This document shows, piece by piece, positions 52,651-62,316 of a stretch of 64,000 nucleotides of DNA. The DNA lies in the NCBI GenBank assembly GCA_044238605.1, contig JBIICY010000005.1:1-64000 (forward strand), given 5' to 3'. Within the stretch, counting starts at the first letter, position 1. Each line of letters opens with the position of its first letter. The stretch is from UBA10438 sp044238605 (GTDB taxonomy: Bacteria > Bacteroidota > Ignavibacteria > Kapaibacteriales > Kapaibacteriaceae). The translations under genes and the position numbers were made by a program. The notes beneath the pieces are model-generated. The model was given only the letters and a program-made list of their open reading frames with translations. It made no database searches and had not been told where the DNA came from.

Positions 52651-53381
52651 ACGCCGATGTTTTGGTGATCTGCGCACATCCAGACGATGCAGAACTATCG
52701 TGTGGAGGCACAGTAAAGAAACTCACGAACGAAGGACGTGTTGTGGTGTTCGTAGAGTGCACCCGCGCAGAGCTCGGTACACGCGGAACACCAGAGATTC
52801 GCGAAGCAGAAGCAGCGGCAGCAGCAGCAATCTTAGGTGTACATGCACGCGAACAGTTGGGTATCCCAGACGGTGGTGTAGAGAACACTCTCGAGAATGC
52901 ACACAAGCTTGTTTCGGTAATCCGCGCATGGAAACCTTCTATGCTGCTCATTCCATCGGAGCTTGAGCGTCACCCAGATCATGAAGCTGTCCATGCACTC
53001 TCTCGCAGAGCGGCGTTTCTATCGGGGCTCATCAAAATCACCACGCATCATAACGGCATAGAGCAGGAACCCCATCGTCCAAAGCGCATGGTGTGTTATC
53101 AGCAGTTCTATGATTTCCCGGGCGGACCCGACCTGTACGTGGATATCAGCGACACGTTCAGCGACAAAATGCGAGCCATTCGCGCATTCGCGTCACAGTT
53201 CCACGTACCGGACTCCTACACCAGTAACGAGCCTGAGACACTGCTGTCGCGTCCAGATTTTCTCGACAGTATCGAAGCTCGCGAACGCTATTACGGAAGC
53301 CGCATCGGCTCGGCCTTTGCAGAAGGCTTCAAGACCGTAGAGCCCCTTGGCTTACAATCCCTAAGCCAGCTACTTCCCTGA
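52647..53381 (+). CDS. bshB1: Bacillithiol biosynthesis deacetylase BshB1
   Basis: Removes the acetyl group from N-acetylglucosaminyl-malate in the synthesis of bacillithiol, the low-molecular-weight thiol of Firmicutes and Bacteroidota. 244 residues of the LmbE/PIG-L fold. The zinc site is VICAHPDDAELSCGGT, with a His further on in IPSELERHPDHEAVH, and the family's VECTRAELGTRGTPEIREAE is complete. The start is a GTG that overlaps the rpiB stop (GTGA). It ends one base before the stop of a convergent cytochrome gene. BshA and BshC are not in the window. Confidence 0.95.
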   Translation: MNADVLVICAHPDDAELSCGGTVKKLTNEGRVVVFVECTRAELGTRGTPEIREAEAAAAAAILGVHAREQLGIPDGGVENTLENAHKLVSVIRAWKPSMLLIPSELERHPDHEAVHALSRRAAFLSGLIKITTHHNGIEQEPHRPKRMVCYQQFYDFPGGPDLYVDISDTFSDKMRAIRAFASQFHVPDSYTSNEPETLLSRPDFLDSIEARERYYGSRIGSAFAEGFKTVEPLGLQSLSQLLP

Positions 53382-53822
53382 TTAGCGGGTGCCGCGGAAC
53401 TTCTGACGTACGTTCTTTGCGTGCTGTTCGCGCACCCTCTGAACATCCTGTTCGGTAACTGTTACATCGCGGCTACCGATAAGCTTCATCGCATACATGC
53501 TTACCTGAGCAATGTCTGCATCGTTGTATGGAGAAGCCACCATGCTTCGTCGTGTACCGTTGCGCATCGTCATGTGACCCCGGGCGCCATAGGCGATTAC
53601 CTTTACGAGGCTATCTACCGGGTTTGTCCAGACGTTCTTGGTGCGAATGTTTGCTGGACCCCGACCCTGCGATCCATGACACCTCTGACAGTATTCACTA
53701 TAGACCGCTTGTCCTCTGTCTGTTTGCGGTCGGGCCGTTATGTTTTGCGTTGAGGATGTACCTAACATCAACATCGCAATGAGGAACAGTGCAGTGTTCC
53801 ACGTCATCGATGGTACCTTCAT
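53382..53822 (-). CDS. Periplasmic monohaem cytochrome c
   Basis: Small exported electron carrier of 146 residues. The ATG at 53822 starts a signal peptide (TWNTALFLIAMLMLGTSS); the long frame upstream of it is not credible. One haem site, CQRCHG, lies in YSEYCQRCHGSQGRGPANIR, followed by GARGHMTMRNGTRRSM, whose Met residues may give the sixth ligand, and NDADIAQVSMYAMKL. It matches the class I 'c-type/cytochrome c6' cap family. Its electron partner is unknown. It lies between bshB1 (convergent) and rsmH (divergent). Confidence 0.9.
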   Translation of the reverse strand: MKVPSMTWNTALFLIAMLMLGTSSTQNITARPQTDRGQAVYSEYCQRCHGSQGRGPANIRTKNVWTNPVDSLVKVIAYGARGHMTMRNGTRRSMVASPYNDADIAQVSMYAMKLIGSRDVTVTEQDVQRVREQHAKNVRQKFRGTR

Positions 53823-53944
53823 GTTTTCGGATACAGCAAAGGTACATACTAATACCTTCGCGGCGCCTCCCAGACACAAACACCGTGGTAGTTGAGAAGG
53901 TGCTGTATACAGGCTATGGAGAAAAAATTCGGCAATTTCACGGC

Positions 53945-54838
53945 ATGGCAAGAGTTGAAGCCGAGGTTTACCATATCCCCGTGATGCTCAAGGAGTGTCT
54001 GGAGGGACTACTTCTTACGTCGGATGGCATCTATGTCGACGGTACACTTGGAGGGGGCGGGCACACCGCCGCCATGCTTTCGAGTGCGCCCTCGGGGGCT
54101 GTGATTGTGAGTTTTGATGCCGATGAGCAGGCCATCAATCACTGCAGTCAGCGCTTTGCCGAAGAACTCGCACGCGGCGATTCATCAAGGCTGCGCCTTG
54201 TTCATGCCAACTTTTCTACCATGTCTAGCGTGCTGGGTGGAGAGAAGATCAGCGGTATTCTCTTAGATCTAGGCGTTTCCTCGTATCAGTTCGATCACCA
54301 CCATCGTGGATTCAGCTTTCGCATGGCTGCCCCGTTAGACATGCGCTTTACTCCCGATGGCGAGACAGCGGCAGATATCGTGAACACCCGCACGGAAGAG
54401 CAGCTCACGAATATCTTTCGTGACTACGGAGATGAGCCTCAGTCGCGCAGAATAGCCAAGGCCATTGTTCAGCGCAGGCAGTTAGCCCCCTTGAAAACAA
54501 CTGTAGACCTACGCGATGTAGTTGTGCAGCATATCCCGCCCCAGCATCAGCCAAAGACCATGGCGCGGTTGTTTCAAGCCTTGCGCATCGCCGTAAACGA
54601 CGAGCTTGGTCGCCTCCAGCATACGCTCGAGTCTATCATTCCCCTGCTTGCTAAAGGGGCCCGCATTGTGGTGATGAGTTATCACAGCGGCGAAGACCGC
54701 ATCGTAAAGAACGTCTTCCGCGACCATCCAGAAGAACTGCGCGTGATCACCAAAAAGGCCGTTGAGGCTGGATCAGAAGAACTTGTCCGCAACCCGCGCT
54801 CTCGCAGCGCGCGGCTGCGCATTGCCGAACGACGTTAA
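53945..54838 (+). CDS. rsmH: 16S rRNA (cytosine-1402-N4)-methyltransferase RsmH (MraW)
   Basis: Methylates N4 of C1402 in the 16S rRNA P site. 297 residues from the ATG at 53945 (MARVEAEVYHIPVMLKECLE). The SAM loop YVDGTLGGGGHTAAML, the helical-insert strand ILLDLGVSSYQFDHHHRGFS and the C-terminal VMSYHSGEDRIVKNVF are present; the last usually reads SYHSLEDR, so a Gly replaces the Leu here. It heads a shortened dcw (cell wall and division) cluster. No mraZ lies upstream. A much longer in-frame upstream ORF overlaps the cytochrome gene and is not used. Confidence 0.95.
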   Translation: MARVEAEVYHIPVMLKECLEGLLLTSDGIYVDGTLGGGGHTAAMLSSAPSGAVIVSFDADEQAINHCSQRFAEELARGDSSRLRLVHANFSTMSSVLGGEKISGILLDLGVSSYQFDHHHRGFSFRMAAPLDMRFTPDGETAADIVNTRTEEQLTNIFRDYGDEPQSRRIAKAIVQRRQLAPLKTTVDLRDVVVQHIPPQHQPKTMARLFQALRIAVNDELGRLQHTLESIIPLLAKGARIVVMSYHSGEDRIVKNVFRDHPEELRVITKKAVEAGSEELVRNPRSRSARLRIAERR

Positions 54839-54880
54839 CAACCGTTCGGTAGATTTGCACATCGCTTTCACGAGAACTTC

Positions 54881-56254
54881 ATGACGAACGTAGCTGCGTT
54901 CACCCACGAGGATCTGCTTTCCATCTTTGGAGAGCAGGCCCAACACCTTCCACAGGATCTTTGCGTTACCGGCATCAGCACAGACACGCGCACCCTTGTT
55001 CCGGGCAACGCATTTATCGCGCTGCGTGGAGAACGGTTTGACGGACACAACAGCATAGATGACGCACTTCGGCAAGGGGCTTCTCTTGTCGTAGCAGAAG
55101 TCACGTCAGGCAGAGCCGCGGACAATGCCACACTGGTTGTAGACTCGACACTTCATGCTCTTGGATCATTCGCATGGTATCACCGCAGGAGATACCATAT
55201 CCCTGTGATCGCCATAGCCGGCGCTGCGGGCAAGACATCTACCAAAGACCTTACAGCGCACGTTCTTTCGCAGGATATGCGCGTTCTGAAAACCCAGGCC
55301 AACTACAACAATCAGGTAGGTACACCCCTTACACTGCTGCAACTTGATGATACGATTGACGCAGCAGTGATCGAGATCGGTACGAACGAACCTGGCGAGA
55401 TCGAGATCCTGAGTGCTATGGTACAGCCTACACACGGACTCATAACCAACATTGGCAAGGAGCACCTCGAAAAGCTCATCGATCTTGATGGAGTAGAGCG
55501 CGAAGAAACTGCGCTGTATGATTATCTGCGGGATCATGGCGGACTTGCCTTTGTGAACAATGATGATCCGCGTCTGGCGAAGTATGCCACCACGTTTACC
55601 AGAGCTATCACCTTCGGTGTAGAGAACATCGCCGATATTCATCCATCGGTGAGTTTCGACGCCGATGTGCGTCCGTCTCTGCATATCGTCCACGGCACCT
55701 ACACCTTCAGAGCCAACATGCAGACGCATGGATTAGCATCGGCCTACAACGCAGCCTGTGCAATGGCCATCGCATGGTCTCTTCAGATGCATCCAGAGTT
55801 TGTTCAGCGCGGTCTAGGTTCCTATGCGCCCCCTGCCTCTCATGGATACGGACGTATGACCGTGCAGCGCGAGCGTGGCATGGTGATCTTGAACGATACT
55901 TATAACGCCAATCCAGAATCCATGCTCATGGCACTGCGTACACTTCAGCGGTACCCGGCAAACAAGCGGATTGCCGTGCTCGGAGATATGCGGGAGTTGG
56001 GTTTGGCATCACAAGAAGAACACATGCACATCATCTCGGCCTCCCAGGAATATGCCGATGTAGTGATTGTGATGGGCGATGAGTTTCGCGCTGCAGCAGA
56101 ACGGCTCGATGCTCCGCACTTAATCGTAACGTCAACTCATAGAGGCTGTGTTGAACACCTCCTTGAAGTTGCTCGGGAAAATTCTGTGGTGCTTGTCAAA
56201 GGATCACGCGGAATGGCAATGGAACGAGTTATAGATTTGCTGCGGGGGCAGTAA
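54881..56254 (+). CDS. murF: UDP-N-acetylmuramoyl-tripeptide--D-alanyl-D-alanine ligase
   Basis: Adds D-Ala-D-Ala to UDP-MurNAc-tripeptide with ATP, completing the cytoplasmic peptidoglycan precursor. 457 residues, normal length. The N-terminal domain has GISTDTRTLVPGNAFIALRG; the ATP loop is AIAGAAGKTSTKDLTAHVLS; the Mur ligase signature includes AVIEIGTNEPGEIEIL and ITNIGKEHLEKL; the C-terminal domain has ILNDTYNANPESMLMALRTL and VLGDMRELG. It starts 42 bp after rsmH. The genes usually between them in dcw (ftsL, ftsI, murE) are missing. Confidence 0.96.
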   Translation: MTNVAAFTHEDLLSIFGEQAQHLPQDLCVTGISTDTRTLVPGNAFIALRGERFDGHNSIDDALRQGASLVVAEVTSGRAADNATLVVDSTLHALGSFAWYHRRRYHIPVIAIAGAAGKTSTKDLTAHVLSQDMRVLKTQANYNNQVGTPLTLLQLDDTIDAAVIEIGTNEPGEIEILSAMVQPTHGLITNIGKEHLEKLIDLDGVEREETALYDYLRDHGGLAFVNNDDPRLAKYATTFTRAITFGVENIADIHPSVSFDADVRPSLHIVHGTYTFRANMQTHGLASAYNAACAMAIAWSLQMHPEFVQRGLGSYAPPASHGYGRMTVQRERGMVILNDTYNANPESMLMALRTLQRYPANKRIAVLGDMRELGLASQEEHMHIISASQEYADVVIVMGDEFRAAAERLDAPHLIVTSTHRGCVEHLLEVARENSVVLVKGSRGMAMERVIDLLRGQ

Positions 56255-56285
56255 CCGATCGTTCTTGTTTGGGGGCAAACATTTT

Positions 56286-57413
56286 ATGCTGTATCAATTA
56301 GCGCTGTGGATCAGATCATTCACAGATGTTCCAGGCATTAACCTGTTTGGTTACGTTACGTTCCGTGCCGCAGCGGCGGCGATATTTGCGCTGCTGATTA
56401 CATTCCTGATTGGACCCCGCATCATACGGATGCTTAAGCGCCGTCAGGTTGGCGAACAGGCAAAGGTAGAACTGCAGAATGTTGGCCTACATGTTAACAA
56501 GGCCGGAACACCCACAATGGGCGGGCTTATCGTTCTTGGGGCAATCCTCATCCCCACCCTTCTGTGGGCCAACGTCTTTAACATGTACGTTGTTATGGCT
56601 GTGTTTGCTACTGCAGCCCTAGGTGGCGTGGGCTTCCTAGATGATTATCTCAAGGTCGTGAAGAAGTATCCCAAGGGGCTTATCGGGAAATACAAGATCG
56701 TTGGACAAGTCAGCGTTGGACTCATCGTAGGCAGCGCGCTGTATTTCTTCCCTGAATGGTTTGGACTTCATCCGTGGGAACGAACGATCACAACAATCCC
56801 CTTTGAGAAACTGGCCCACTTTGATTTTGGATGGCTCTACATACCTCTGGTAATCTTTATCATCACCGCTACGTCCAATGCTGTTAACCTCACAGACGGA
56901 CTCGACGGACTCTGCATCGGAACAGTGGGCGTTAGTGCGTTAACACTGGCGGTGATTTCCTACTTTACCGGCAGCGCTTTCTTTGCAGACTACCTGAACA
57001 TCATTCACCTACGGGGTACGGAAGAGCTTACGATCTTTTGTGCGGCTATGGTAGGTGCGGCTATGGGGTTTCTCTGGTATAACTCGTATCCGGCCCAAGT
57101 GTTCATGGGAGATACAGGGTCTCTGGCTCTAGGGGGCGCCATAGGCGTACTCTGCGTGCTCATCAAGAAGGAGTTTCTCCTTCCAATCGTAGGTGGCATC
57201 TTCTTTGCTGAAACGCTATCTGTCATCCTTCAGGTTACGTACTTCAAGTACACCAAGAAGCGATTCGGGGAAGGACGCCGCATCTTTAAAATCGCGCCCC
57301 TTCATCACCACTTCGAAAAGAGCGGATGGCACGAGGCCAAGATCGTTACGCGCTTCTACATCATCGCCATCATGCTGGCAATCATCACAATGGCTTCGTT
57401 TAAGGTGCGGTAA
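56286..57413 (+). CDS. mraY: Phospho-N-acetylmuramoyl-pentapeptide-transferase
   Basis: Integral membrane enzyme transferring phospho-MurNAc-pentapeptide to undecaprenyl phosphate, making lipid I. 375 residues with about ten hydrophobic segments. Signature stretches: GTPTMGGLIVLGAIL, GGVGFLDDYLKVVKKYPKGL (the first Asp pair), NAVNLTDGLDGL, PAQVFMGDTGSLALGGAIG and the C-terminal FKIAPLHHHFEKSGW (HHH motif). The ATG at 56286 with GGGGGC about eight bases upstream is preferred to a TTG at 56265. It lies 31 bp after murF. murD, ftsW, murG and murC do not follow, so the cluster ends here; a convergent secreted-protein gene is next. Confidence 0.97.
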   Translation: MLYQLALWIRSFTDVPGINLFGYVTFRAAAAAIFALLITFLIGPRIIRMLKRRQVGEQAKVELQNVGLHVNKAGTPTMGGLIVLGAILIPTLLWANVFNMYVVMAVFATAALGGVGFLDDYLKVVKKYPKGLIGKYKIVGQVSVGLIVGSALYFFPEWFGLHPWERTITTIPFEKLAHFDFGWLYIPLVIFIITATSNAVNLTDGLDGLCIGTVGVSALTLAVISYFTGSAFFADYLNIIHLRGTEELTIFCAAMVGAAMGFLWYNSYPAQVFMGDTGSLALGGAIGVLCVLIKKEFLLPIVGGIFFAETLSVILQVTYFKYTKKRFGEGRRIFKIAPLHHHFEKSGWHEAKIVTRFYIIAIMLAIITMASFKVR

Positions 57414-57418
57414 GCCCC

Positions 57419-60400
57419 TTAGCGAACCATCACTACACGTCGCATTGAAGTGTTGATGTCTGCCTGGGGTAGTACTTCTACGAACACTGCTCCCGACTCT
57501 ACCACAGGAACAACTATTGTGCATCCTGGTTCGATCGTGCCGTGTGATAACGTTTGTCCCGCAATGTTGAGCAGTCGATACCTGGCGCTGACAGAATATG
57601 CAGAGCCAATTGATACAGCTCCGGCGCCGGAAGCAATTTCTGCGTAGCCCGCTTCGTTGCCCTCTGTATCGACGCCCACAGTTTCGTAGGCCGTCGTAAA
57701 CATGGAGTGGGGTCCAGTAGCCCGAGTACCATCGGCACGTTCACCAATTGCACGCCAGTAGTATGTGGTGCGTTCGCGCAGCTGTCCGTATTCGGTTGTC
57801 GACGTGGACGATGCAAACGTTAGATCGATATCTTCAAAGTTTGAGCTACGGCTAAACTCGGCAGTGTATCTGGTAAACTCGGGCGATGTGGAGTACCGAA
57901 CAATACCCGTTGTGGGAACACCCGTAGATGCCAGACGAGGCCAAAGTGGAACGAGAGCAGTGGCCCCCGTTGGAGCTGTGATAAACCGTGCAGTATCTGA
58001 CCAGCGACTCACAACATGTTCATTCATTGCCATAACCCGCCAAGAATATGCCGTGCCTGGTAACCACCCAATTCGCGTGCAAGTAAGATCTTGGATCACT
58101 GTGTCGGTAGCTACATCGCGAAAGTCTGGAGTTGAAGTTACCTGCAGTCTATAGGATGTTGCATCTGGAACAGCCGACCATGCAAATCGTATTGGTTCGG
58201 TAGCATCAACATTGTCGATGTTCTTGGGACTGATGACAACTGGGGGTGCCAGTGGTACCGTAGAGTACGTGTTGAAGTAAAACTCTTTTGATCGTGTACC
58301 AGCGCCATAGCGACCAATAGCCTGAACCGTCCATGCAAACTCTGTCTTCTGCGGCAGACCAGATAACACCGCCCAAAGTCCGGCAACAGTGTCCTGTTGT
58401 AGAATAGCACCAGTAGCGCGCTTCTTCAACGTAATAGCATAACGGAGTGCACCGGGCACAGACTTCCACGAAAAGTACTGTGCTTGCGCAAACGGTATAA
58501 GTGTATCGTTTGCAGGCGATGACAGCTCGGGTGCTGCAGGGATGGTAACGATAACGTGCTTTACCGACGGACGTCCCACAACTGTACCCCTCATTGAACT
58601 TACCGTCCAGGTATACGCCATGTTATAGAGCAGTGGCTCTTGAAGCACGAGCGAATCAGCCGTTGTTACCTGGTTCACAACTGGCTGTCCAAGATCGCGG
58701 TCTGCAACTACTACCCGATAGCGTTCAGCCCCTTCTGCTTTTGCCCAGCGGAATGTGGGCAGTACAGATATTGCCACAGTGTCTTTCTTGAGCACGGGGC
58801 TAATCGGCACTGGAATGCCCAGCATTGTCGTAAATCGAAACGTCTCAGACCAGGGTCCCTTTGCATCTCCATCATAGACACGCCGAACGCGCCAGTAATA
58901 CGTTGTTGCAAGCCGTAGACCCTGCATTGTTGTGTCGGTTCGTTTGGTGGTGAACCTTGTATACGTGCTAAAATTCGGCGCACCCGACACATCAACTTCA
59001 TATCCATTGTTGATTGCGGCTGCCTTCCAGGATGCCATGGGGACAGAATCCACTTCCGTAGCAGCATGAACTGGTTTTAGCGGGGCTGGCTCGAGACATT
59101 CTCGATATGCCAACATGAACTCACCGGAAACAAGCTTTCCTACTCGGAACTTCTGCTGTTGCGGATTATAAGCGGCGTCGATAACGGCAAACGCGCCTTG
59201 TCCTTCAACTGGACGGTACAGCAGTTGCATACGTTCGGCCTGCTGGATAGCTGAGATGTCTCCGGTGTTGAACCACAAAGCCCCCTTCAAGCTGAGAGAG
59301 TCTACAATTTTTACCACCCACCTGAGCGGAAGCGTCCCGCAGTATGGTTCAGCCATGAAAGAAATGTTGTGTGGCAGATAGTTGTGCCGCTCAACAACCA
59401 CAGCTGTAGGGGTGGCAACGGTAGTAATCTCTAGTGAAACATTCGTGGTACTGTCATTGCAGGACATAACTGTTGTGCCGGGGGTAGATATCACTGCGTC
59501 ACACCCAGCCATTCCAAACGTTGACTTCATTACCCGGTACGACGTGATCTCTGACTGACTTGTGTTTTTTATCGTAGCAACGACCTGTCCGTTTCGCTTG
59601 ATCTCTTCAGCAATGATCATGCCTTTGCGTGATGAACCCTCGGTGGCACCATAGTTCACAAGGACGTTGCCGTTCACGAGCTCCTCAACACTCCCCATTG
59701 CTGTTGAGTAGATATTGGACGGGGCGTTGTGTTCCCAAATCTTGGTTGCCGTATACGTTGAAAAATCAAGTTGGTACTCTACGGCTCGCGACACTCTTGG
59801 GGCAGGTTTCAGATTGCCATTATCAAACAGCATGATTGTACCTCGTGGTGTTTCAAATGCTGAGTGCTGGTGGGAAAAACCAGAAAAGGTACCAACGGCA
59901 TCGTTTGCTATTGTAAACGTGGTGTTCTTCGAGGCACTGCCACCGAGCCTCCAGATTACAGAACCATTGGTGCTGTTGATCTTGATAACAGCGTCTAAAT
60001 GTCTACACGAAACAAGGAGGTGTCCGTCGCTAGAACGTTCAACTGAGTTAACGTGAATGTAGTCGATCAATGCCGAGGCAAGATCAACATCATCTGTTGC
60101 ATCTGTAACTGGGATATGATCAAACGATTTCCACTCAAAGATCACCTGTCCATCAAATCCACGTTCTTGTATCACCGCACCAAGAACTATAGCATCAGCT
60201 CGGCCGGCATGATGAAACTGCGACATGTCGATCGTTCTGCGCTCGGTGCCGAGAATGATATACGACGTATCCGACCAAATGCGACCTTCATGAAAATCAA
60301 CCAGATAGTCGCCTTCAAGAAACAACGAATCCACTGTTTCGAGGTTGTGATCTTTGCGTACAAAACACCCTGTGTTTGATTGCCATCGTGATGCGTAATA

Positions 60401-60634
60401 CGTAAGGTACTTCGCGCCGTAGGCTCGCAAATTCGTTACCGTACCCGTACGTATCCGAAACACACTCCTGCCTGTGTGATCTGTAAGGCCTATAGAGTCT
60501 GTAGAGTTTGGTGCCAGCAAGTAGTAGCCTGGTGCTACTGCATTACTCGTGGTGATGTCGAGGGTGTGAAAATTCTGTTGGGCGTGCAGTTGTGTGAATA
60601 CGCTCACCAACAAGAATAGAATTGCGTTTTTCAT
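57419..60634 (-). CDS. Arylsulfotransferase (ASST)-family secreted protein with several FN3-like domains and T9SS-like tail
   Basis: Exported protein of 1071 residues. A signal peptide ends at TQLHAQQN. Residues about 25-400 form the ASST-type propeller: IFEWKSFDHIPVTDATDDVD, a His in IDYIHVNSVERSSDGHLLVS, VIWRLGGSASKN, and SHQHSAFETPRGTIMLFDNG with the second His. Five or six FN3-like modules follow, each with a W-x-V/A motif (YYWRVRRVYDG, FAWTVQAIGRYG, YSWRVMAMNEHV). The end, YSVSARYRLLNIAGQTL then MRRVVMVR, is a Por sorting tail. The propeller is closely similar to the partial gene at 62303. A true sulfate donor or acceptor cannot be named. It follows the propeller gene at 60676 on the same strand. 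Confidence 0.87.
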   Translation of the reverse strand: MKNAILFLLVSVFTQLHAQQNFHTLDITTSNAVAPGYYLLAPNSTDSIGLTDHTGRSVFRIRTGTVTNLRAYGAKYLTYYASRWQSNTGCFVRKDHNLETVDSLFLEGDYLVDFHEGRIWSDTSYIILGTERRTIDMSQFHHAGRADAIVLGAVIQERGFDGQVIFEWKSFDHIPVTDATDDVDLASALIDYIHVNSVERSSDGHLLVSCRHLDAVIKINSTNGSVIWRLGGSASKNTTFTIANDAVGTFSGFSHQHSAFETPRGTIMLFDNGNLKPAPRVSRAVEYQLDFSTYTATKIWEHNAPSNIYSTAMGSVEELVNGNVLVNYGATEGSSRKGMIIAEEIKRNGQVVATIKNTSQSEITSYRVMKSTFGMAGCDAVISTPGTTVMSCNDSTTNVSLEITTVATPTAVVVERHNYLPHNISFMAEPYCGTLPLRWVVKIVDSLSLKGALWFNTGDISAIQQAERMQLLYRPVEGQGAFAVIDAAYNPQQQKFRVGKLVSGEFMLAYRECLEPAPLKPVHAATEVDSVPMASWKAAAINNGYEVDVSGAPNFSTYTRFTTKRTDTTMQGLRLATTYYWRVRRVYDGDAKGPWSETFRFTTMLGIPVPISPVLKKDTVAISVLPTFRWAKAEGAERYRVVVADRDLGQPVVNQVTTADSLVLQEPLLYNMAYTWTVSSMRGTVVGRPSVKHVIVTIPAAPELSSPANDTLIPFAQAQYFSWKSVPGALRYAITLKKRATGAILQQDTVAGLWAVLSGLPQKTEFAWTVQAIGRYGAGTRSKEFYFNTYSTVPLAPPVVISPKNIDNVDATEPIRFAWSAVPDATSYRLQVTSTPDFRDVATDTVIQDLTCTRIGWLPGTAYSWRVMAMNEHVVSRWSDTARFITAPTGATALVPLWPRLASTGVPTTGIVRYSTSPEFTRYTAEFSRSSNFEDIDLTFASSTSTTEYGQLRERTTYYWRAIGERADGTRATGPHSMFTTAYETVGVDTEGNEAGYAEIASGAGAVSIGSAYSVSARYRLLNIAGQTLSHGTIEPGCTIVVPVVESGAVFVEVLPQADINTSMRRVVMVR

Positions 60635-60675
60635 TGAGTACTACCAACAACGAAAAACGGCGCTGATGGTTACAT

Positions 60676-62316
60676 CTAGTTAAGGCTACGAGTATGTACG
60701 TAATAGATTTGTCCTCGTAGACCCGTGATATACACGTTGGAATCATACACCGTCACAGATCTGATAATTGAATTATCGGCAACTGTATATGTTGTCCATG
60801 TATCACCACCATCTGTACTCTTAAACAAACCGGGGTATCCTGCTGCGTAGATCGTTTCACCATCGGCGTGTACATCAAGCAGATGGGGTTTATGCTCAAA
60901 ACTGCCTGCCGGGTTGAATACCTGATACTTGGCACCATTGCGACAGATGTAGGCATCTTCATTTGCACGTACCAGCCATCCACCAGGAATCTTGTGAATG
61001 TCCTGTATGGATTGTTGGGGTAGCTCTGCAAATGCTCGAGTCCACGTAGCGCCTTCATTCGTTGATTCCCACACCCCATCGTTCGTGCAGATAAAGAATG
61101 TAGAATCATATGCCCGAATTGTATTCATCGCCGATTCAGGGAACTTGATGTTCAGTGTATCCCAATGATCACCATTATCGGTGGTGCGGATTACGTACCC
61201 CCAATGTAGGCCAACGATAACAACACTGCCAAGAACACCTGTAACGTATTCTCCGCTAAGGGGCAGGTGGTTGCTGAACCGTTCTACTTGTCCTCCGCAT
61301 CGAAGAACTTTGATAAGACCTCGCAGGCGTGCAGTGATCAGCAAATCATCACCATATCGATCTGCGGTTTGCGCAACAGAGCCTGATAGACCTTCGTGTA
61401 TCGGATATGCCACGTGTGCGCCATCGGGTAGAAACGCAACACCGTGCTCTCGGAATCCGAAGTACACACCCTTAGCTCCGGAGACAATGCACTGCACATC
61501 TACGGTTTCTGTGTTTCGGTCAATATTGATGGTTTCCCAATGGTTGCCGTCTACAAGCTTCTTGTGTACGCCTCCCTGTCCGGCAAGAACACCAGCGTAC
61601 AACACGCCATTGTGAACCTGGATATATGAGACATACTCGCTAGAGAGGTGTTTCATGTCGACCTCGGCTATCTCGAGGTCTGAAAGACGAATAGACAGAA
61701 TGGGCAGACGAGACCGGGCAATGAAGATAACGGAGTCTGTAACTGCCAACCCCGACACATCGTGTATGCTAGAGCTCGTTATGGTGTGCTCTGTGCCGTG
61801 AACCGTTCGTATCGTCAGCGTAGAATCAGAAACATTGATGGTATTGTATCCACGAGATGCAATCCGTCCGCGCTGCTGAACAAACAACGCACCCGTTCCA
61901 GTATTTGTACGCTCAAGTTGATTAACGGACCCTTGGGTGAAACGCCGTAGTGGATTCCACGTGAGGCCGTCGTTTGTGGTACGGTGAACCATACCATTTG
62001 ACGTCAGAACAAACACTGTATCACGAATCGGAAGTACATCAACAACCGACTTGTGTGGTAACGGGGCAACTAACTCCCTCCACGAAGCCCCATTGTTGCT
62101 TGTCAAGAAAATATCATCTGTTGTTACGAGGAGTACAGATGTATCGCAGCGCACAAACGCCCGTATACCTGGAAACGATCGTTCGCCGTACTGCGTAACC
62201 TGGAGGTGGGAATTAGGGTTCTTTTGTGCAGCTGCAGCGAAGATGAATATTGATGAAATTGCAGCTAGGGCAACTACCTTCCCTACGACAACCAAAGGAC
62301 CCATGCGAACTTTCAT
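60676..62316 (-). CDS. Secreted Ycf48/BNR-like beta-propeller protein
   Basis: Exported protein of about 546 residues with a signal peptide or anchor (VVGKVVALAAISSIFIFAAA). Repeated Asp-box blades: TSNNGASWRELV, TTNDGLTWNPLR, TTDNGDHWDTL, STNEGATWTRAF and STDGGDTWTTYT. This resembles Ycf48-like and sialidase-like propellers. The end (DNSIIRSVTVYDSNVYI, then QIYYVHTRSLN) has no clear T9SS tail. Starts at 62316 (MKVRMGP) or 62304 (MGPLVVVG) both suit the signal peptide; both touch the start of the divergent gene at 62303. The frame extends further to 62496 antisense to that gene, which is rejected. It sits between two ASST-family paralogues, and the three may function together. Confidence 0.8.
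   Translation of the reverse strand: MKVRMGPLVVVGKVVALAAISSIFIFAAAAQKNPNSHLQVTQYGERSFPGIRAFVRCDTSVLLVTTDDIFLTSNNGASWRELVAPLPHKSVVDVLPIRDTVFVLTSNGMVHRTTNDGLTWNPLRRFTQGSVNQLERTNTGTGALFVQQRGRIASRGYNTINVSDSTLTIRTVHGTEHTITSSSIHDVSGLAVTDSVIFIARSRLPILSIRLSDLEIAEVDMKHLSSEYVSYIQVHNGVLYAGVLAGQGGVHKKLVDGNHWETINIDRNTETVDVQCIVSGAKGVYFGFREHGVAFLPDGAHVAYPIHEGLSGSVAQTADRYGDDLLITARLRGLIKVLRCGGQVERFSNHLPLSGEYVTGVLGSVVIVGLHWGYVIRTTDNGDHWDTLNIKFPESAMNTIRAYDSTFFICTNDGVWESTNEGATWTRAFAELPQQSIQDIHKIPGGWLVRANEDAYICRNGAKYQVFNPAGSFEHKPHLLDVHADGETIYAAGYPGLFKSTDGGDTWTTYTVADNSIIRSVTVYDSNVYITGLRGQIYYVHTRSLN

Noticed and set aside
53789..53944. Longer N-terminus of RsmH
   Set aside because: It is antisense to the cytochrome signal peptide and has no family similarity; the ATG at 53945 fits the family.
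60053..60379. Plus-strand frame inside the ASST-family gene
   Set aside because: It is the complement of the propeller coding region and has no features of its own.
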